This document shows positions 30,604 through 39,477 of a stretch of DNA of 64,000 bases, one piece after another. Each line of letters starts with the position of its first letter. The first letter of the stretch is position 1. The stretch is taken from the NCBI RefSeq assembly GCF_900215205.1, contig NZ_OBDY01000039.1:27950-91949 (forward strand), read 5' to 3'. The position numbers were made by a program, and so were the translations under genes. The stretch comes from Paractinoplanes atraurantiacus (GTDB lineage: Bacteria; Actinomycetota; Actinomycetes; Mycobacteriales; Micromonosporaceae). The notes under the pieces were generated by a model. That model did no database searches. It saw only the letters and a program-made list of their open reading frames with translations, and had not been told where the DNA came from.

Positions 30604-32240
30604 TGGTCCTCCCTCCGCGGCGGGAAGAGCCCGTCCGGCCTGCCGCGCCCGTCCCAGTTGAGCAGGTTGACCCGCCCGGACAGGGAGTCGGAGGTCTGCC
30701 GGTCCTTGAGCATCTGGAAGTTCTCCACCGCGATCGGCTGCGGCCCGCCCGACGACTCGCCGAACGGCCCCGAGCCACCCATGCCCGGCCCGCCCTCGTA
30801 GTCCAGGCTGCACGACGTGGCCAGCTCTTCGAGTGAATGTGCCTGTTCCGCGTGGGCCGGCGGGATCACGTACCGCTCGTCGTACTTGGCGAGCGCCAGC
30901 AACCGGTACATGTCGTAGATCTGCTCGCCGGTCATCCCCACCGCAGCCGGGATGCTGTCGTCCGCATCGCGTCCCATGTTGAGGTCACGCATGTACGACC
31001 GCATCGCCGCCAGCTTGCGCAGCACCGCGTCCACCGGCGCCGGATCGCCGGCGGTGAACAGCTGGGCCAGGTAGTCGACCGGGATGCGCAGCGCCTCGAT
31101 GGCCGCGAACAGGTTGCCCCGGTCCTCGGCGTCGTAGCCGGTGTCGCGCACGACGTCGACCACCGGCGACAGCGGCGGGATGTACCAGACCATCGGCATG
31201 GTGCGGTATTCCGGGTGCAGCGGCAGCGCCACCTTGTATTTGTTGATGAGGGCGTAGACCGGTGACCGCTGCGCCGCCTCGATCCAGTCCCGCGGGATGC
31301 CGGCCCGCTCGGCTTCCGCGGCCACCGCGGGGTCCGCGGGATCGAGGAACACCTTGCGCTGGGCCTCGTACAGGTCGTGGTCGCCGGTCACGGACGCCGC
31401 CGCGAGGACGGCGTCGGCGTCGTACAGCATCAAACCGATGTAGCGCAGGCGTCCCACGCAGGTCTCCGAGCACACGGTCGGGATGCCGACCTCGATGCGC
31501 GGGAAGCAGAACGTGCACTTCTCCGCCTTGCCCGTGCGGTGGTTGAAGTAGACCTTCTTGTACGGGCAGCCGGACACGCACATCCGCCAGCCGCGGCAGC
31601 GGTCCTGGTCGACCAGCACGATGCCGTCCTCGGCCCGCTTGTAGATGGCCCCGGACGGGCAGGAGGCGGCGCACGACGGGTTGAGGCAGTGCTCGCAGAT
31701 CCGCGGCAGATAGAACATGAAGGTCTGCTCGAACTCGAACTTCACCTTGTCGGCGATGCCCTTGAGGAGCACGTCCTTGTCGCCGTGGTCGATCGACCCG
31801 CCCAGGTCGTCGTCCCAGTTGGCCGACCACTGGACCTTCATGTCCTTCCCGGTCAGCAGCGACTTGGGCCGCGCGACCGGCGTGTGCTCCTGCAACGGTG
31901 CGTTCGTGAGCGTCTCGTAGTCGTACGTCCAAGGCTCGTAATAGTCCTGGATCGCCGGGAGCTTGGGGTTGGCGAAGATGGTCAGCAGCTTCTTGAAACG
32001 CCCGCCGCCCTTGAGTTTGAGCTTGCCGCGGCGGTTGAGCTCCCAGCCGCCGCGCCACGTCTCCTGATCCTCGTAGCGGCGCGGATAGCCCTGCCCGGGC
32101 CGGGTCTCGACGTTGTTGAACCAGACGTACTCCACGCCGCTGCGGTTGGTCCACGCCTGCTTGCAGGTGACCGAGCAGGTGTGGCAGCCGATGCACTTGT
32201 CGAGGTTCATCACCATCGCCATCTGGGCCATCACGCGCAT
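30600..32240 (-). CDS. narH: Respiratory nitrate reductase beta subunit (iron-sulfur)
   Basis: 546 residues. The electron-transfer subunit carries three [4Fe-4S] clusters and one [3Fe-4S] cluster. The first cluster Cys are C16, C19, C22 and C26 in KCIGCHTCSVTCKQAW, identical in position to E. coli NarH. CEHCLNPSCAASCP and CRGWRMCVSGCPYKK follow, the Trp marking the [3Fe-4S] site. It starts one base after the narG stop. Confidence 0.97.
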   Translation of the reverse strand: MRVMAQMAMVMNLDKCIGCHTCSVTCKQAWTNRSGVEYVWFNNVETRPGQGYPRRYEDQETWRGGWELNRRGKLKLKGGGRFKKLLTIFANPKLPAIQDYYEPWTYDYETLTNAPLQEHTPVARPKSLLTGKDMKVQWSANWDDDLGGSIDHGDKDVLLKGIADKVKFEFEQTFMFYLPRICEHCLNPSCAASCPSGAIYKRAEDGIVLVDQDRCRGWRMCVSGCPYKKVYFNHRTGKAEKCTFCFPRIEVGIPTVCSETCVGRLRYIGLMLYDADAVLAAASVTGDHDLYEAQRKVFLDPADPAVAAEAERAGIPRDWIEAAQRSPVYALINKYKVALPLHPEYRTMPMVWYIPPLSPVVDVVRDTGYDAEDRGNLFAAIEALRIPVDYLAQLFTAGDPAPVDAVLRKLAAMRSYMRDLNMGRDADDSIPAAVGMTGEQIYDMYRLLALAKYDERYVIPPAHAEQAHSLEELATSCSLDYEGGPGMGGSGPFGESSGGPQPIAVENFQMLKDRQTSDSLSGRVNLLNWDGRGRPDGLFPPRREDQ

Positions 32241-32241
32241 C

Positions 32242-35200
32242 TCAGTACTCCACTTCCTGGGACCGGCGGCGGATGACGGTCACCTCGTCGCGCTGGTTGC
32301 CGGTGGGGCCGAGGTAGTTGAACGCGAACGACAGCTGGGCGTAGCCGCCGATCAGGTGCGACGGCTTGATGAGCAGCCGGGTCAGTGAGTTGTGGATGCC
32401 GCCGCGGCGCCCGTTCGTCTCGGTGCGCGGCACGTCGATGAGCCGGTCCTGCGCGTGGTGCATGTAGACGGTGCCCTCGGGCATGCGGTGCGAGACGATC
32501 GCGCGGGCCACCACGACGCCGTTGCGGTTGACCGCCTCGATCCAGTCGTTGTCCCGCACGCCGATCTTCGCCGCGTCCTGGGCCGACATCCAGATGTTCT
32601 GGCCGCCGCGCGAGAGCGACAGCATGAACAGGTTGTCCTGATATTCGGAGTGGATGGACCACTTGTTGTGCGGGGTCAGATAGCGGACGGCGATGCCGAG
32701 CTCGCCCTTCTCCCCCACCTGGGGCTCGCCGAACAGGGCGTGCATGTTCAGCGGCGGCCGATAGGTCGGCATCCACTCGCCCAGCTCGGCCATCCAGTCG
32801 TGGTCGAGGTAGAAGCTCTGCCGGCCGGTCAGCGTGTGCCACGGTTTGAGCCGCTCGACGTTGATGACGAACGGCGAGTAGCGCCGGCCGCCCGCCTCCG
32901 AGCCCGACCACTCGGGCGAGGTGATGACCGGCGTCGGCCGCGACTGCGTGTCGGCGAAGGTGATCTGCTTGCCCTCGTGCTCGGCCGCCAGGTCGGCCAG
33001 CTCGACGCCGGTGCGGCGTTCCAGCGTGTGGAAGCCCTGGGTGGCCAGGCGGCCGTTGGTGGTGCCGGAGAGGGCGAGGATCGCCTCGCAGGCCTGCACG
33101 TCCCGGGCGATCGACGGCCGGCCGTTGGGGGCCGTGCCGTTCTTGTGCCGCAGATAGTCCAGCTCCGGGCCGACCTCGAAGGTGACGCCCTTGGTGGTCG
33201 CGCCGAGCGTGTCCAGCAGCGGCCCGAGCGAGGACATCTTGTCGAAGACCGCCGCGTAGTCGCGCTCGACCGCCACCAGCTTCGGCATCGTCTTGCCGGG
33301 GATCGGCTCGCAATCCCCGTTCTTCCAATCGAGGACGCGGCCGTACGGGTTGGCCATCTCGTCCGGGGTGTCGTGCAGCAGGGGCGCGGCCACCACGTCG
33401 GTCCGCGTGCCGAGGTGCTTCGCGGCCATGGCGCTGAACGCCTGGGCGATCGTCATGAAGGCGTCCCAGTCGGTGCGGGTCTGCCAGGGCGGGGCGATCG
33501 CCGGGTTGAACGAGTGCACGAACGGGTGCATGTCGGTGGTGTTGAGGTCGTGCTTCTCGTACCAGGTGGCGGCGGGCAGCACGATGTCGGAGTAGACGGT
33601 GGTCGAGGTCATCCGGAAGTCGAGCGTCAGCAGCAGATCGAGCTTGCCGGTGGGCGCTTCGTCACGCCACATCGGCGCTTGCTTCGCTCGTACGGCGTGG
33701 TCCGTACCCAGCAGATGCTTCAGGAAGTACTCGTTGCCCTTCGCCGACGACCCGAGCAGGTTGGCCCGCCAGATGGTCAGCACCCGCGGGAAGTTGGCGG
33801 GGTCGTCCGGCTCCTCGCACGCGAAACGGATCTTTCCCGATTTGAGTTCGCTCACGACGTGATCCGCGATCGGCTGACCGGCCGCCGCCGCTTCGTCGGC
33901 CAGGTCGAGCGGGTTGCGGTTGAAGTGCGGAACGGACGGCATCCAGCCCATGCGGGCGGACGCGGCGATGAGGTCGGCCGTCGACTTCTCCGCGAAACCC
34001 TCGGCCACCGAGAGCGTCGCCGCCGAGAAGGGGTCGTAGCGGTACTGGTCGGTGTGCAGGTACCAGTAGGCGGTCTGGATCATCTGCCGCCCGGGCCGCG
34101 TCCAGTCGGATGCCGTGCCCAGCACCGAATAGCCGGTGACCGGCCGCACCTTCTCCTGACCCACGTAGTGAGCCCAGCCGCCGCCGTTCACCCCCTGGCA
34201 TCCGGTCAGCGTGGTCAGCGTGAGGAACGACCGGTAGATCGTGTCCGAGTGGAACCAGTGGTTCGCCCCCGCCCCCATGATGATCATCGAGCGCCCGCGG
34301 GACTCCTCGGCGTTGGCCGCGAACTCCCGCGCGATCCGCGCCGCGGCCGGCCCCGGCACGCCCGTGATGGTCTCCTGCCAGGCCGGCGTGTAAGGCGAAT
34401 CGGCGTCGTCATATCCGCTGGGCCACTGCCCCGGCAGTCCCGGCCGCTTCACCCCGTACTGGGCCAGCAGCAGGTCGAAAACGGTCGTCACCTGACGCCC
34501 GGCCACCTCGCGCACCGGCACCCCGCGCCGGATCGTCCCGGCCGACCCGTCCGGCGTGTCGAAGCGCGGCAGCTCCACCTCGGCCGTGGCCTCACCGGCC
34601 GCGCTCAGCAGCGGCGAGATGCCGTCCAGGGCCAGGTTCCACTTCCCGGCGCCCGTGTCCCCGTACCGGAACCCGAGCGACCCGTTCGGCACCACCGGCG
34701 TGCCGTCCGCGTCGAGCACCACGGTCTTGAAGGCGGCGTTCTCCACCTCCTGCCCGAGGTCGGCCGCCGTGAGCATCTTGCCCGGGCGTCCATTGTCGAG
34801 GGTCACCAGGAACGGCAGATCGGTGTACCGGCGTACGTAATCGAGGAAGTAGCCGGTCTGCCGGTCGACGAAGAACTCCTTGAGCACGACGTGGCCCATC
34901 GCCATGGCCAGCGCGCCGTCCGTGCCCGGGGCCGGTGCGAGCCACTCGTCGGCGAACTTCACGTTGTCGGCGTAGTCGGGCGCCACCGCGATGACCTTCT
35001 GCCCGCGGTAGCGGGCCTCGGCCATCCAGTGCGCGTCCGGCGTGCGGGTGACCGGCAGGTTGGAACCCCACATGATGAGGTAGCCGGCGTCCCACCAGTC
35101 GCCCGACTCGGGAACGTCGGTCTGGTCGCCGAACATCTGCGGCGAGGCCACCGGCAGGTCGGCGTACCAGTCGTAGAACGACAACATGGCCCCGCCGAGC

Positions 35201-35835
35201 AGGTTGTAGAAGCGGGCGCCGGCCGCGTGCGACACCATCGACATGGCCGGGATCGGCGAGAACCCGGCCAGCCGGTCCGGCCCGTACGTCTTGATGGTGT
35301 GCACGTGGGCCGCGGCGATCATCTCGGTCGCCTCGTCCCAGGTGGCGCGCACGAGCCCGCCCTTACCCCGCACCGATTTGTAGGCGCGCGCCTTGGCCGG
35401 GTCGCCGGTGATCTCGGCCCACGCGGCCACCGGGTCGCCGAGCCGCTGCCGCGCCTCGCGGTACATCTCGAGCAGGACCCCGCGGACGTACGGATATCGC
35501 ACGCGCGTGGGCGAGTACGTGTACCAGGAGAACGCGGCCCCGCGCGGGCACCCGCGCGGCTCGTACTCCGGGCTGTCCGGCCCGACGCTCGGATAGTCGG
35601 TCTGCTGGGCCTCCCACGTGATGATGCCGTCGCGGACGTACACCTTCCACGAGCACGAACCCGTGCAGTTGACGCCGTGCGTGGAGCGCACCACCTTGTC
35701 GTGCGACCAGCGGTCGCGGTAGAACGTGTCGGCCTGCCTGCCGCCGATCTGGAAGAGGGCGCGATGGTCGGCCGACACCTCCCCACGGGTGAAGAAGCGG
35801 CGCGTGCCGACCAGGGCGTCGTCCAGTTCAGGCAT
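32242..35835 (-). CDS. narG: Respiratory nitrate reductase alpha subunit (Mo-bisMGD)
   Basis: 1197-residue catalytic subunit reducing nitrate to nitrite on the cytoplasmic face. The N-terminal FS0 cluster ligands are H53, C57, C61 and C96 (HGVNCTGSCSW, GCPRG). The Mo-ligand Asp is D222 in SFYDWYADLP. No twin-Arg signal peptide is present, as expected for NarG. The start overlaps narK by 8 bp, so narKGHJI is one operon. Confidence 0.97.
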   Translation of the reverse strand: MPELDDALVGTRRFFTRGEVSADHRALFQIGGRQADTFYRDRWSHDKVVRSTHGVNCTGSCSWKVYVRDGIITWEAQQTDYPSVGPDSPEYEPRGCPRGAAFSWYTYSPTRVRYPYVRGVLLEMYREARQRLGDPVAAWAEITGDPAKARAYKSVRGKGGLVRATWDEATEMIAAAHVHTIKTYGPDRLAGFSPIPAMSMVSHAAGARFYNLLGGAMLSFYDWYADLPVASPQMFGDQTDVPESGDWWDAGYLIMWGSNLPVTRTPDAHWMAEARYRGQKVIAVAPDYADNVKFADEWLAPAPGTDGALAMAMGHVVLKEFFVDRQTGYFLDYVRRYTDLPFLVTLDNGRPGKMLTAADLGQEVENAAFKTVVLDADGTPVVPNGSLGFRYGDTGAGKWNLALDGISPLLSAAGEATAEVELPRFDTPDGSAGTIRRGVPVREVAGRQVTTVFDLLLAQYGVKRPGLPGQWPSGYDDADSPYTPAWQETITGVPGPAAARIAREFAANAEESRGRSMIIMGAGANHWFHSDTIYRSFLTLTTLTGCQGVNGGGWAHYVGQEKVRPVTGYSVLGTASDWTRPGRQMIQTAYWYLHTDQYRYDPFSAATLSVAEGFAEKSTADLIAASARMGWMPSVPHFNRNPLDLADEAAAAGQPIADHVVSELKSGKIRFACEEPDDPANFPRVLTIWRANLLGSSAKGNEYFLKHLLGTDHAVRAKQAPMWRDEAPTGKLDLLLTLDFRMTSTTVYSDIVLPAATWYEKHDLNTTDMHPFVHSFNPAIAPPWQTRTDWDAFMTIAQAFSAMAAKHLGTRTDVVAAPLLHDTPDEMANPYGRVLDWKNGDCEPIPGKTMPKLVAVERDYAAVFDKMSSLGPLLDTLGATTKGVTFEVGPELDYLRHKNGTAPNGRPSIARDVQACEAILALSGTTNGRLATQGFHTLERRTGVELADLAAEHEGKQITFADTQSRPTPVITSPEWSGSEAGGRRYSPFVINVERLKPWHTLTGRQSFYLDHDWMAELGEWMPTYRPPLNMHALFGEPQVGEKGELGIAVRYLTPHNKWSIHSEYQDNLFMLSLSRGGQNIWMSAQDAAKIGVRDNDWIEAVNRNGVVVARAIVSHRMPEGTVYMHHAQDRLIDVPRTETNGRRGGIHNSLTRLLIKPSHLIGGYAQLSFAFNYLGPTGNQRDEVTVIRRRSQEVEY

Positions 35836-37033
35836 TGCTGACCCTTCCCTCGGTGCGGGTTGTCTTGGCTATCGCGGTCACGGTCAGCGTCATCGCGGCC
35901 AGGGCCACCAGGGCCAGCAGGGCCAGGCCGATCGCGTACGACTCGTACGCCTCGTACAGCCCGCCCATGACCAGCGGCGGCAGGAAGCCGCCGAGCCCGC
36001 CGGCCGCGCCGACCACGCCGGTCACCGAGCCGACCTGGTTGGCCGGGGCCATCACCGCGACGAGCGCGAAGGTGGCCCCGCTGCCCGCGCCGAGGGCGGC
36101 TGCCATGGCCAGGAAGGCGATGGTGCCCAGCGGCATCAGCGGCGGGGTGAAGGCCTGCGTGAAGGCGCCGAGCACGACCACCGCGAGCGCGGCGGCGAGC
36201 ACGCGCACGCCGCCGAAGCGGTCCGAGAGCCAGCCGCCGGTGGGGCGCATGACGACGGCCAGCAGCACGAAACCGGCCATCCGGTTGGCCGCGTCGGCCT
36301 GGGTCAGCCCGTACGCCGTCTTCAGATAGGCCGGCAGGTAGACCGAGAACGCGACGTAGCCGCCGAACGCGACCGCGTAGACCGCCGACGCCTGCCACGT
36401 CACCCGCAGCCGCAACGTCGCCGCCAGGCGCTGGGCGAAGGGCGCGGTGGGGATCGGCCGGTCCGGGGCGTCCCTCAGGACCGTGAAGGACACGAAGGCG
36501 TACACGACCAGCACGGCCGCCGTGACCAGGAACGGGGTCCTCATGCTGCCCGCGTCGACCAGCCGGACCGTGGTGAGGGCGCTGACCGCCGTGCCGCCCA
36601 TGCCGGCCCCGAAGACACCCACGGCCAGGCCGCGCCGCTCGGGCGGGAACCACGCGTTGACGAAGGGCACGCCCACCGCGAAGACCGAGCCGCCGATGCC
36701 GAGGAAGAAGCCGCCGAGCAGCAGCCCGGCCAGGGAGGTGGTGCCGGACAGCCCGAGATAGAGCACCGGCACCACGGTCGCCAGCGAGATGATGGGGAAC
36801 ATGACCCGCCCGCCGAACTTGTCGGTGAGCGCGCCCACGGGGATGCGCCCCAGCGATCCGACCACCACCGGCACGGCCACCACCAGGGCCTGCTGGGTCG
36901 AGGAGAGCTCCAGGGCGGCCTGGAACCGCGGGGCCAGCGGGCTCAGCAGCGCCCACGCCCAGGAGTTGACGACGAAGCCGAGGGTCGCGACCGCCAGCAG
37001 CAGTCCGCGAGCCGGGGTGCGGGACGCCTGCAT
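35828..37033 (-). CDS. narK: Nitrate/nitrite transporter (MFS, NarK type)
   Basis: 401 residues and twelve helices. Family motifs: Arg in GSLGRIPVGALTDKFGGR, the first NNP-like signature GGSVFAVGVPFVNAWFPPERRG with Gly-rich GVFGAGMGGTA, and a second GAGSGATFALV/VTGVVGAAGGLGGF. It imports nitrate and/or exports nitrite. It is the first gene of the nar operon, behind a promoter with TTGTAC and TGATAT 17 bp apart, 5 bp from the ATG. The DosR-like box lies at 37080-37093. Confidence 0.95.
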   Translation of the reverse strand: MQASRTPARGLLLAVATLGFVVNSWAWALLSPLAPRFQAALELSSTQQALVVAVPVVVGSLGRIPVGALTDKFGGRVMFPIISLATVVPVLYLGLSGTTSLAGLLLGGFFLGIGGSVFAVGVPFVNAWFPPERRGLAVGVFGAGMGGTAVSALTTVRLVDAGSMRTPFLVTAAVLVVYAFVSFTVLRDAPDRPIPTAPFAQRLAATLRLRVTWQASAVYAVAFGGYVAFSVYLPAYLKTAYGLTQADAANRMAGFVLLAVVMRPTGGWLSDRFGGVRVLAAALAVVVLGAFTQAFTPPLMPLGTIAFLAMAAALGAGSGATFALVAVMAPANQVGSVTGVVGAAGGLGGFLPPLVMGGLYEAYESYAIGLALLALVALAAMTLTVTAIAKTTRTEGRVSNA

Positions 37034-37079
37034 GCCTCATATCAGAACAGCCGCGCCGTTCGTACAACCCCCGAAATTA

Positions 37080-37093
37080 GGGACCAAAGTCCT
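37080..37093. promoter_or_regulatory. DosR-like box between narK and an Fe-S-type regulator
   Basis: GGGACCAAAGTCCT: 12 of 14 matches to the GGGACTWWAGTCCC core, 46 bp upstream of narK and 42 bp upstream of the divergent regulator. It is the third such site in the window, and again in a shared promoter. Confidence 0.62.
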
Positions 37094-37135
37094 CTAAGTT
37101 TTGCCCTCTCAGCATCGGGGAATACGGTCAGGCTC

Positions 37136-37678
37136 ATGGAGTCTCCGGTCCTCCGCACGGTCGAGGAAACGCCCCAGGGCCTGACAGCGGCGCAGGTCAC
37201 CGCCCGCGTCGGGCTGCCACTGTCCACCGTGCGCAGTCAGCTCGACGCCCTCGTCGCCGAGGGTGTGCTGGTGAAGGCCCGGGCCAGTGGCGGCCTCCCG
37301 CACCGGCCGGCCTGGCGATACCGGGCGCTCACCCCGGCGCGGGCCAACCTGTACTCGGTGCTGTTGCGGGCTCTGCTCGAACAGGTCGCCGGCGACCGGG
37401 CCGCCACCGTCGGCGCCGGGCGCCGGTGGGGCCGGGCCATGGCCGCCCGGGGCGGGCTGCTGCCGGTGCTCGACATGCTCGGCTTCTCCCCCGAACCGCG
37501 CTCCGGCGACCGGATCGACCTGCACACCTGCCCGTACCTGGACCTGGTCCACCGCTACCCCGACGGCATGTGCGGCCTGCACGCCGGAATCATCCAGGGC
37601 GTGCTCGGCGACGAGGACGGTGTCGTCCTGGAACCGTTCGCCGCACCCGGCGCGTGCGTGGTCCATCTCCCCTCATGA
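37136..37678 (+). CDS. Winged-helix regulator with SufR-like cysteines
   Basis: 180 residues. N-terminal winged helix (LTAAQVTARVGLPLSTVRSQLDALVAEGVLV). The C-terminal half has Cys in HTCPYLDLVHRYPDGMCGLHAGIIQGVLG and GACVVHL, spaced much like the cluster ligands of SufR-type DeoR/ArsR regulators. An Fe-S or NO/redox-sensing role is therefore likely (inference). Start ATG 37136 lies 7 bp after TACGGT (37123-37128), so it appears leaderless. It is divergent from narK and a candidate co-regulator of nitrate respiration. Confidence 0.75.
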   Translation: MESPVLRTVEETPQGLTAAQVTARVGLPLSTVRSQLDALVAEGVLVKARASGGLPHRPAWRYRALTPARANLYSVLLRALLEQVAGDRAATVGAGRRWGRAMAARGGLLPVLDMLGFSPEPRSGDRIDLHTCPYLDLVHRYPDGMCGLHAGIIQGVLGDEDGVVLEPFAAPGACVVHLPS

Positions 37679-37689
37679 AATAATCAGGT

Positions 37690-38496
37690 TTGTTTCCCAT
37701 TTCTCGTCCCGAGGAGCCCGCCCTGAGCCCCGTCGCCTTCGAGCTCGCCGTCCAGGACACCCACGGCCTCGAGGTGGCGGCCCGTCTCGGGGCCGACCGC
37801 ATCGAGCTCTGCTCCGCGCTCGCCCTCGGCGGCGTGACCCCGTCGCTGGCCCTCGTCGAGGCCGCCGCGGCCACGCCCGGCATCCCACCGGTCCACGTGC
37901 TGGTCCGCCCGCGCACCGGCGGCTTCGCCTACGAGCCCGCCGAGACGGCGACGATCCTCCAGGACGTACGCCACGTCCTGCGCGCGGGCGCGTCGGGCGT
38001 GGTCATCGGCGGCATCCGCGACGCCACCGTCGACACCGACCTGGTCAAACGCGTCCTCGACGCCGCCGGCGACGCCCCCGTGACGTTCCACCGGGCCATC
38101 GACACCCTCCCCGACCGGGTCACGGCCGTCGAGACCCTGGCCGCCCTGGGCGTACGGCGCGTCCTGACGTCCGCGGGAGCGACCTCGGTCGCCGACGCTC
38201 TGCCGGCCCTGACCGCCCTCGTCGCCGCGGCGGCCGGCCGCATCGAGATCATGGCCGGCGGCGGCGTCACCGTGGACCTGGTCCCGGCCCTGCTCCGCAC
38301 CGGCGTCCACGCCGTGCACGCCTCGGCCAAGCGCCTGATCCCCGACGGCCTCACCGTGGGCCTGGGCACCTCGTCCCCCGCCGGCCCCGGCGGCCGCGAG
38401 ACCACCGACGAGGTCACGGCCGCCGCGATCCTCGCCGCGATCCGATCGGCCGGCTCAGCCGGGGATTCCGCGGGTGGCCTGGGTGACGCGCCGTAG
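37690..38496 (+). CDS. cutC: CutC family protein
   Basis: 268 residues, TIM-barrel CutC family, historically linked to copper homeostasis; the true role is unclear. Family sequence starts FELAVQDTHGLEVAARLGADRIELCSALALGGVTPS (only family-level identity claimed) and includes VLVRPRTGGFAY, TFHRAID and VLTSAGA. The start is uncertain: TTG 37690 has no SD, while CTG 37723 has GAGGAG 7-12 bp upstream and gives the usual N-terminus. The 3' end overlaps the next gene by 42 bp. Confidence 0.85.
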   Translation: MFPISRPEEPALSPVAFELAVQDTHGLEVAARLGADRIELCSALALGGVTPSLALVEAAAATPGIPPVHVLVRPRTGGFAYEPAETATILQDVRHVLRAGASGVVIGGIRDATVDTDLVKRVLDAAGDAPVTFHRAIDTLPDRVTAVETLAALGVRRVLTSAGATSVADALPALTALVAAAAGRIEIMAGGGVTVDLVPALLRTGVHAVHASAKRLIPDGLTVGLGTSSPAGPGGRETTDEVTAAAILAAIRSAGSAGDSAGGLGDAP

Positions 38497-38835
38497 CCGG
38501 CCGTCGGCGGCCAGCTCCCCGAACATGTAGATCTCCGTGGTGATGGTGCCGCCCCGGCGCATCTCCGCGATGAGCCGGTACCGGGCGGCGACCTGATCAC
38601 CGTCCACCAGCGCCTGCTCCACCTCGACCCGCAGACCGGTGGCCCGCCTGCGGGCCGGGCGGACGTGATCGAGCAGCCGCTGCCGGTCCAGCCGCACGCC
38701 GTCGTTGACCAGTTCATAGTCGGGCGTGTGATAGCGGTCCAGCACGGTCGCCGGATCTTCGTCGCCGAGCCCCGCCTCCTGGGGATAGCGGGTCAGATAG
38801 GCGCTCAAGTCACTGCGAGGCGTTATCTCTGACAC
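38455..38835 (-). CDS. SnoaL/NTF2-like protein
   Basis: 126 residues with the alpha+beta cone fold signature of SnoaL-like proteins (LDRYHTPDYELVNDGVRLDRQRLLDHV, then beta strands). Could be an enzyme or a ligand binder. Divergent from the TetR gene, with 38 bp between the start codons, so it is a likely TetR target. Confidence 0.72.
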   Translation of the reverse strand: MSEITPRSDLSAYLTRYPQEAGLGDEDPATVLDRYHTPDYELVNDGVRLDRQRLLDHVRPARRRATGLRVEVEQALVDGDQVAARYRLIAEMRRGGTITTEIYMFGELAADGRLRRVTQATRGIPG

Positions 38836-38873
38836 GCTGTCAACGTTAAGGACCTGCCGGTAGATTGCGCAAG

Positions 38874-39467
38874 GTGTCAGAGACAGCGGGTGGCCGGCGC
38901 CGGGTCCGTTCGGACGGCCGGCGCAGCGCCGCGGCCGTGCTCGACGCCGCCGTGCGGGTGCTCGGCCGGCATCCCGGCGCGAAGGTGGAACGGATCGCCG
39001 CCGAAGCCGGCGTCACCCGCCAGACCGTGTACGCCCACTACCCGTCCCGGCCGATGTTGGTCACCGCGGTCGTCGACCGCATCACCGCCGAAGCCGTCGC
39101 CGCCCTCGACGCCGCGGAAAGTGACGGCGGCACCGTCACCGAACAGCTGCGGCGCTGGCTGGACGTCACCTGGCAACTCTTCGACCGCTACCCCCTGCTC
39201 CGGCACCCCTCGGCGGCCGCCGCCGGCCCGGCGGACAGCGACCGCCAGCACGCTCCCGTCGCCGAACGACTGGAGCGGATGATCCGGCGTGGCCAGGTCT
39301 CCGGCGAGTTCGACGGCAGCCTCAGCCCGGCGTGGCTGGTCTCCGCCACGATCGCGCTCGGTCATGCGGCCGGCGAGGAGGTCTCCGCCGGTCGCATGAC
39401 CTCCAGCCAGACGGCGACAGTGCTGTACCGCAGCATCCTCCGCCTCTACGGCGCCCGCGAACCGTGA
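38874..39467 (+). CDS. TetR-family repressor
   Basis: 197 residues. N-terminal HTH reads AKVERIAAEAGVTRQTVYAHYPSRPMLV, then helical ligand domain. GTG 38874 is chosen; TAGATT at 38861-38866 lies 7 bp before it, so the mRNA is probably leaderless. Probably controls the divergent SnoaL-like gene and itself. Confidence 0.88.
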   Translation: MSETAGGRRRVRSDGRRSAAAVLDAAVRVLGRHPGAKVERIAAEAGVTRQTVYAHYPSRPMLVTAVVDRITAEAVAALDAAESDGGTVTEQLRRWLDVTWQLFDRYPLLRHPSAAAAGPADSDRQHAPVAERLERMIRRGQVSGEFDGSLSPAWLVSATIALGHAAGEEVSAGRMTSSQTATVLYRSILRLYGAREP

Positions 39468-39477
39468 CCGGCCGTCC

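Noticed and set aside
32392..35841. 1149-codon plus-strand ORF antisense to narG
   Set aside because: Mirror of narG codon bias; translation is Arg/Gly/His-rich without motifs.
35726..37135. N-terminal extension of the SufR-like regulator (650-codon ORF)
   Set aside because: It is antisense to narK. The regulator family begins at 37136 next to a proper -10 box.
38827..38882. CTCTGACAC...GTGTCAGAG as a TetR operator
   Set aside because: Both halves are simply the start codons plus Ser-Glu codons of the two divergent genes, so the symmetry may be chance.
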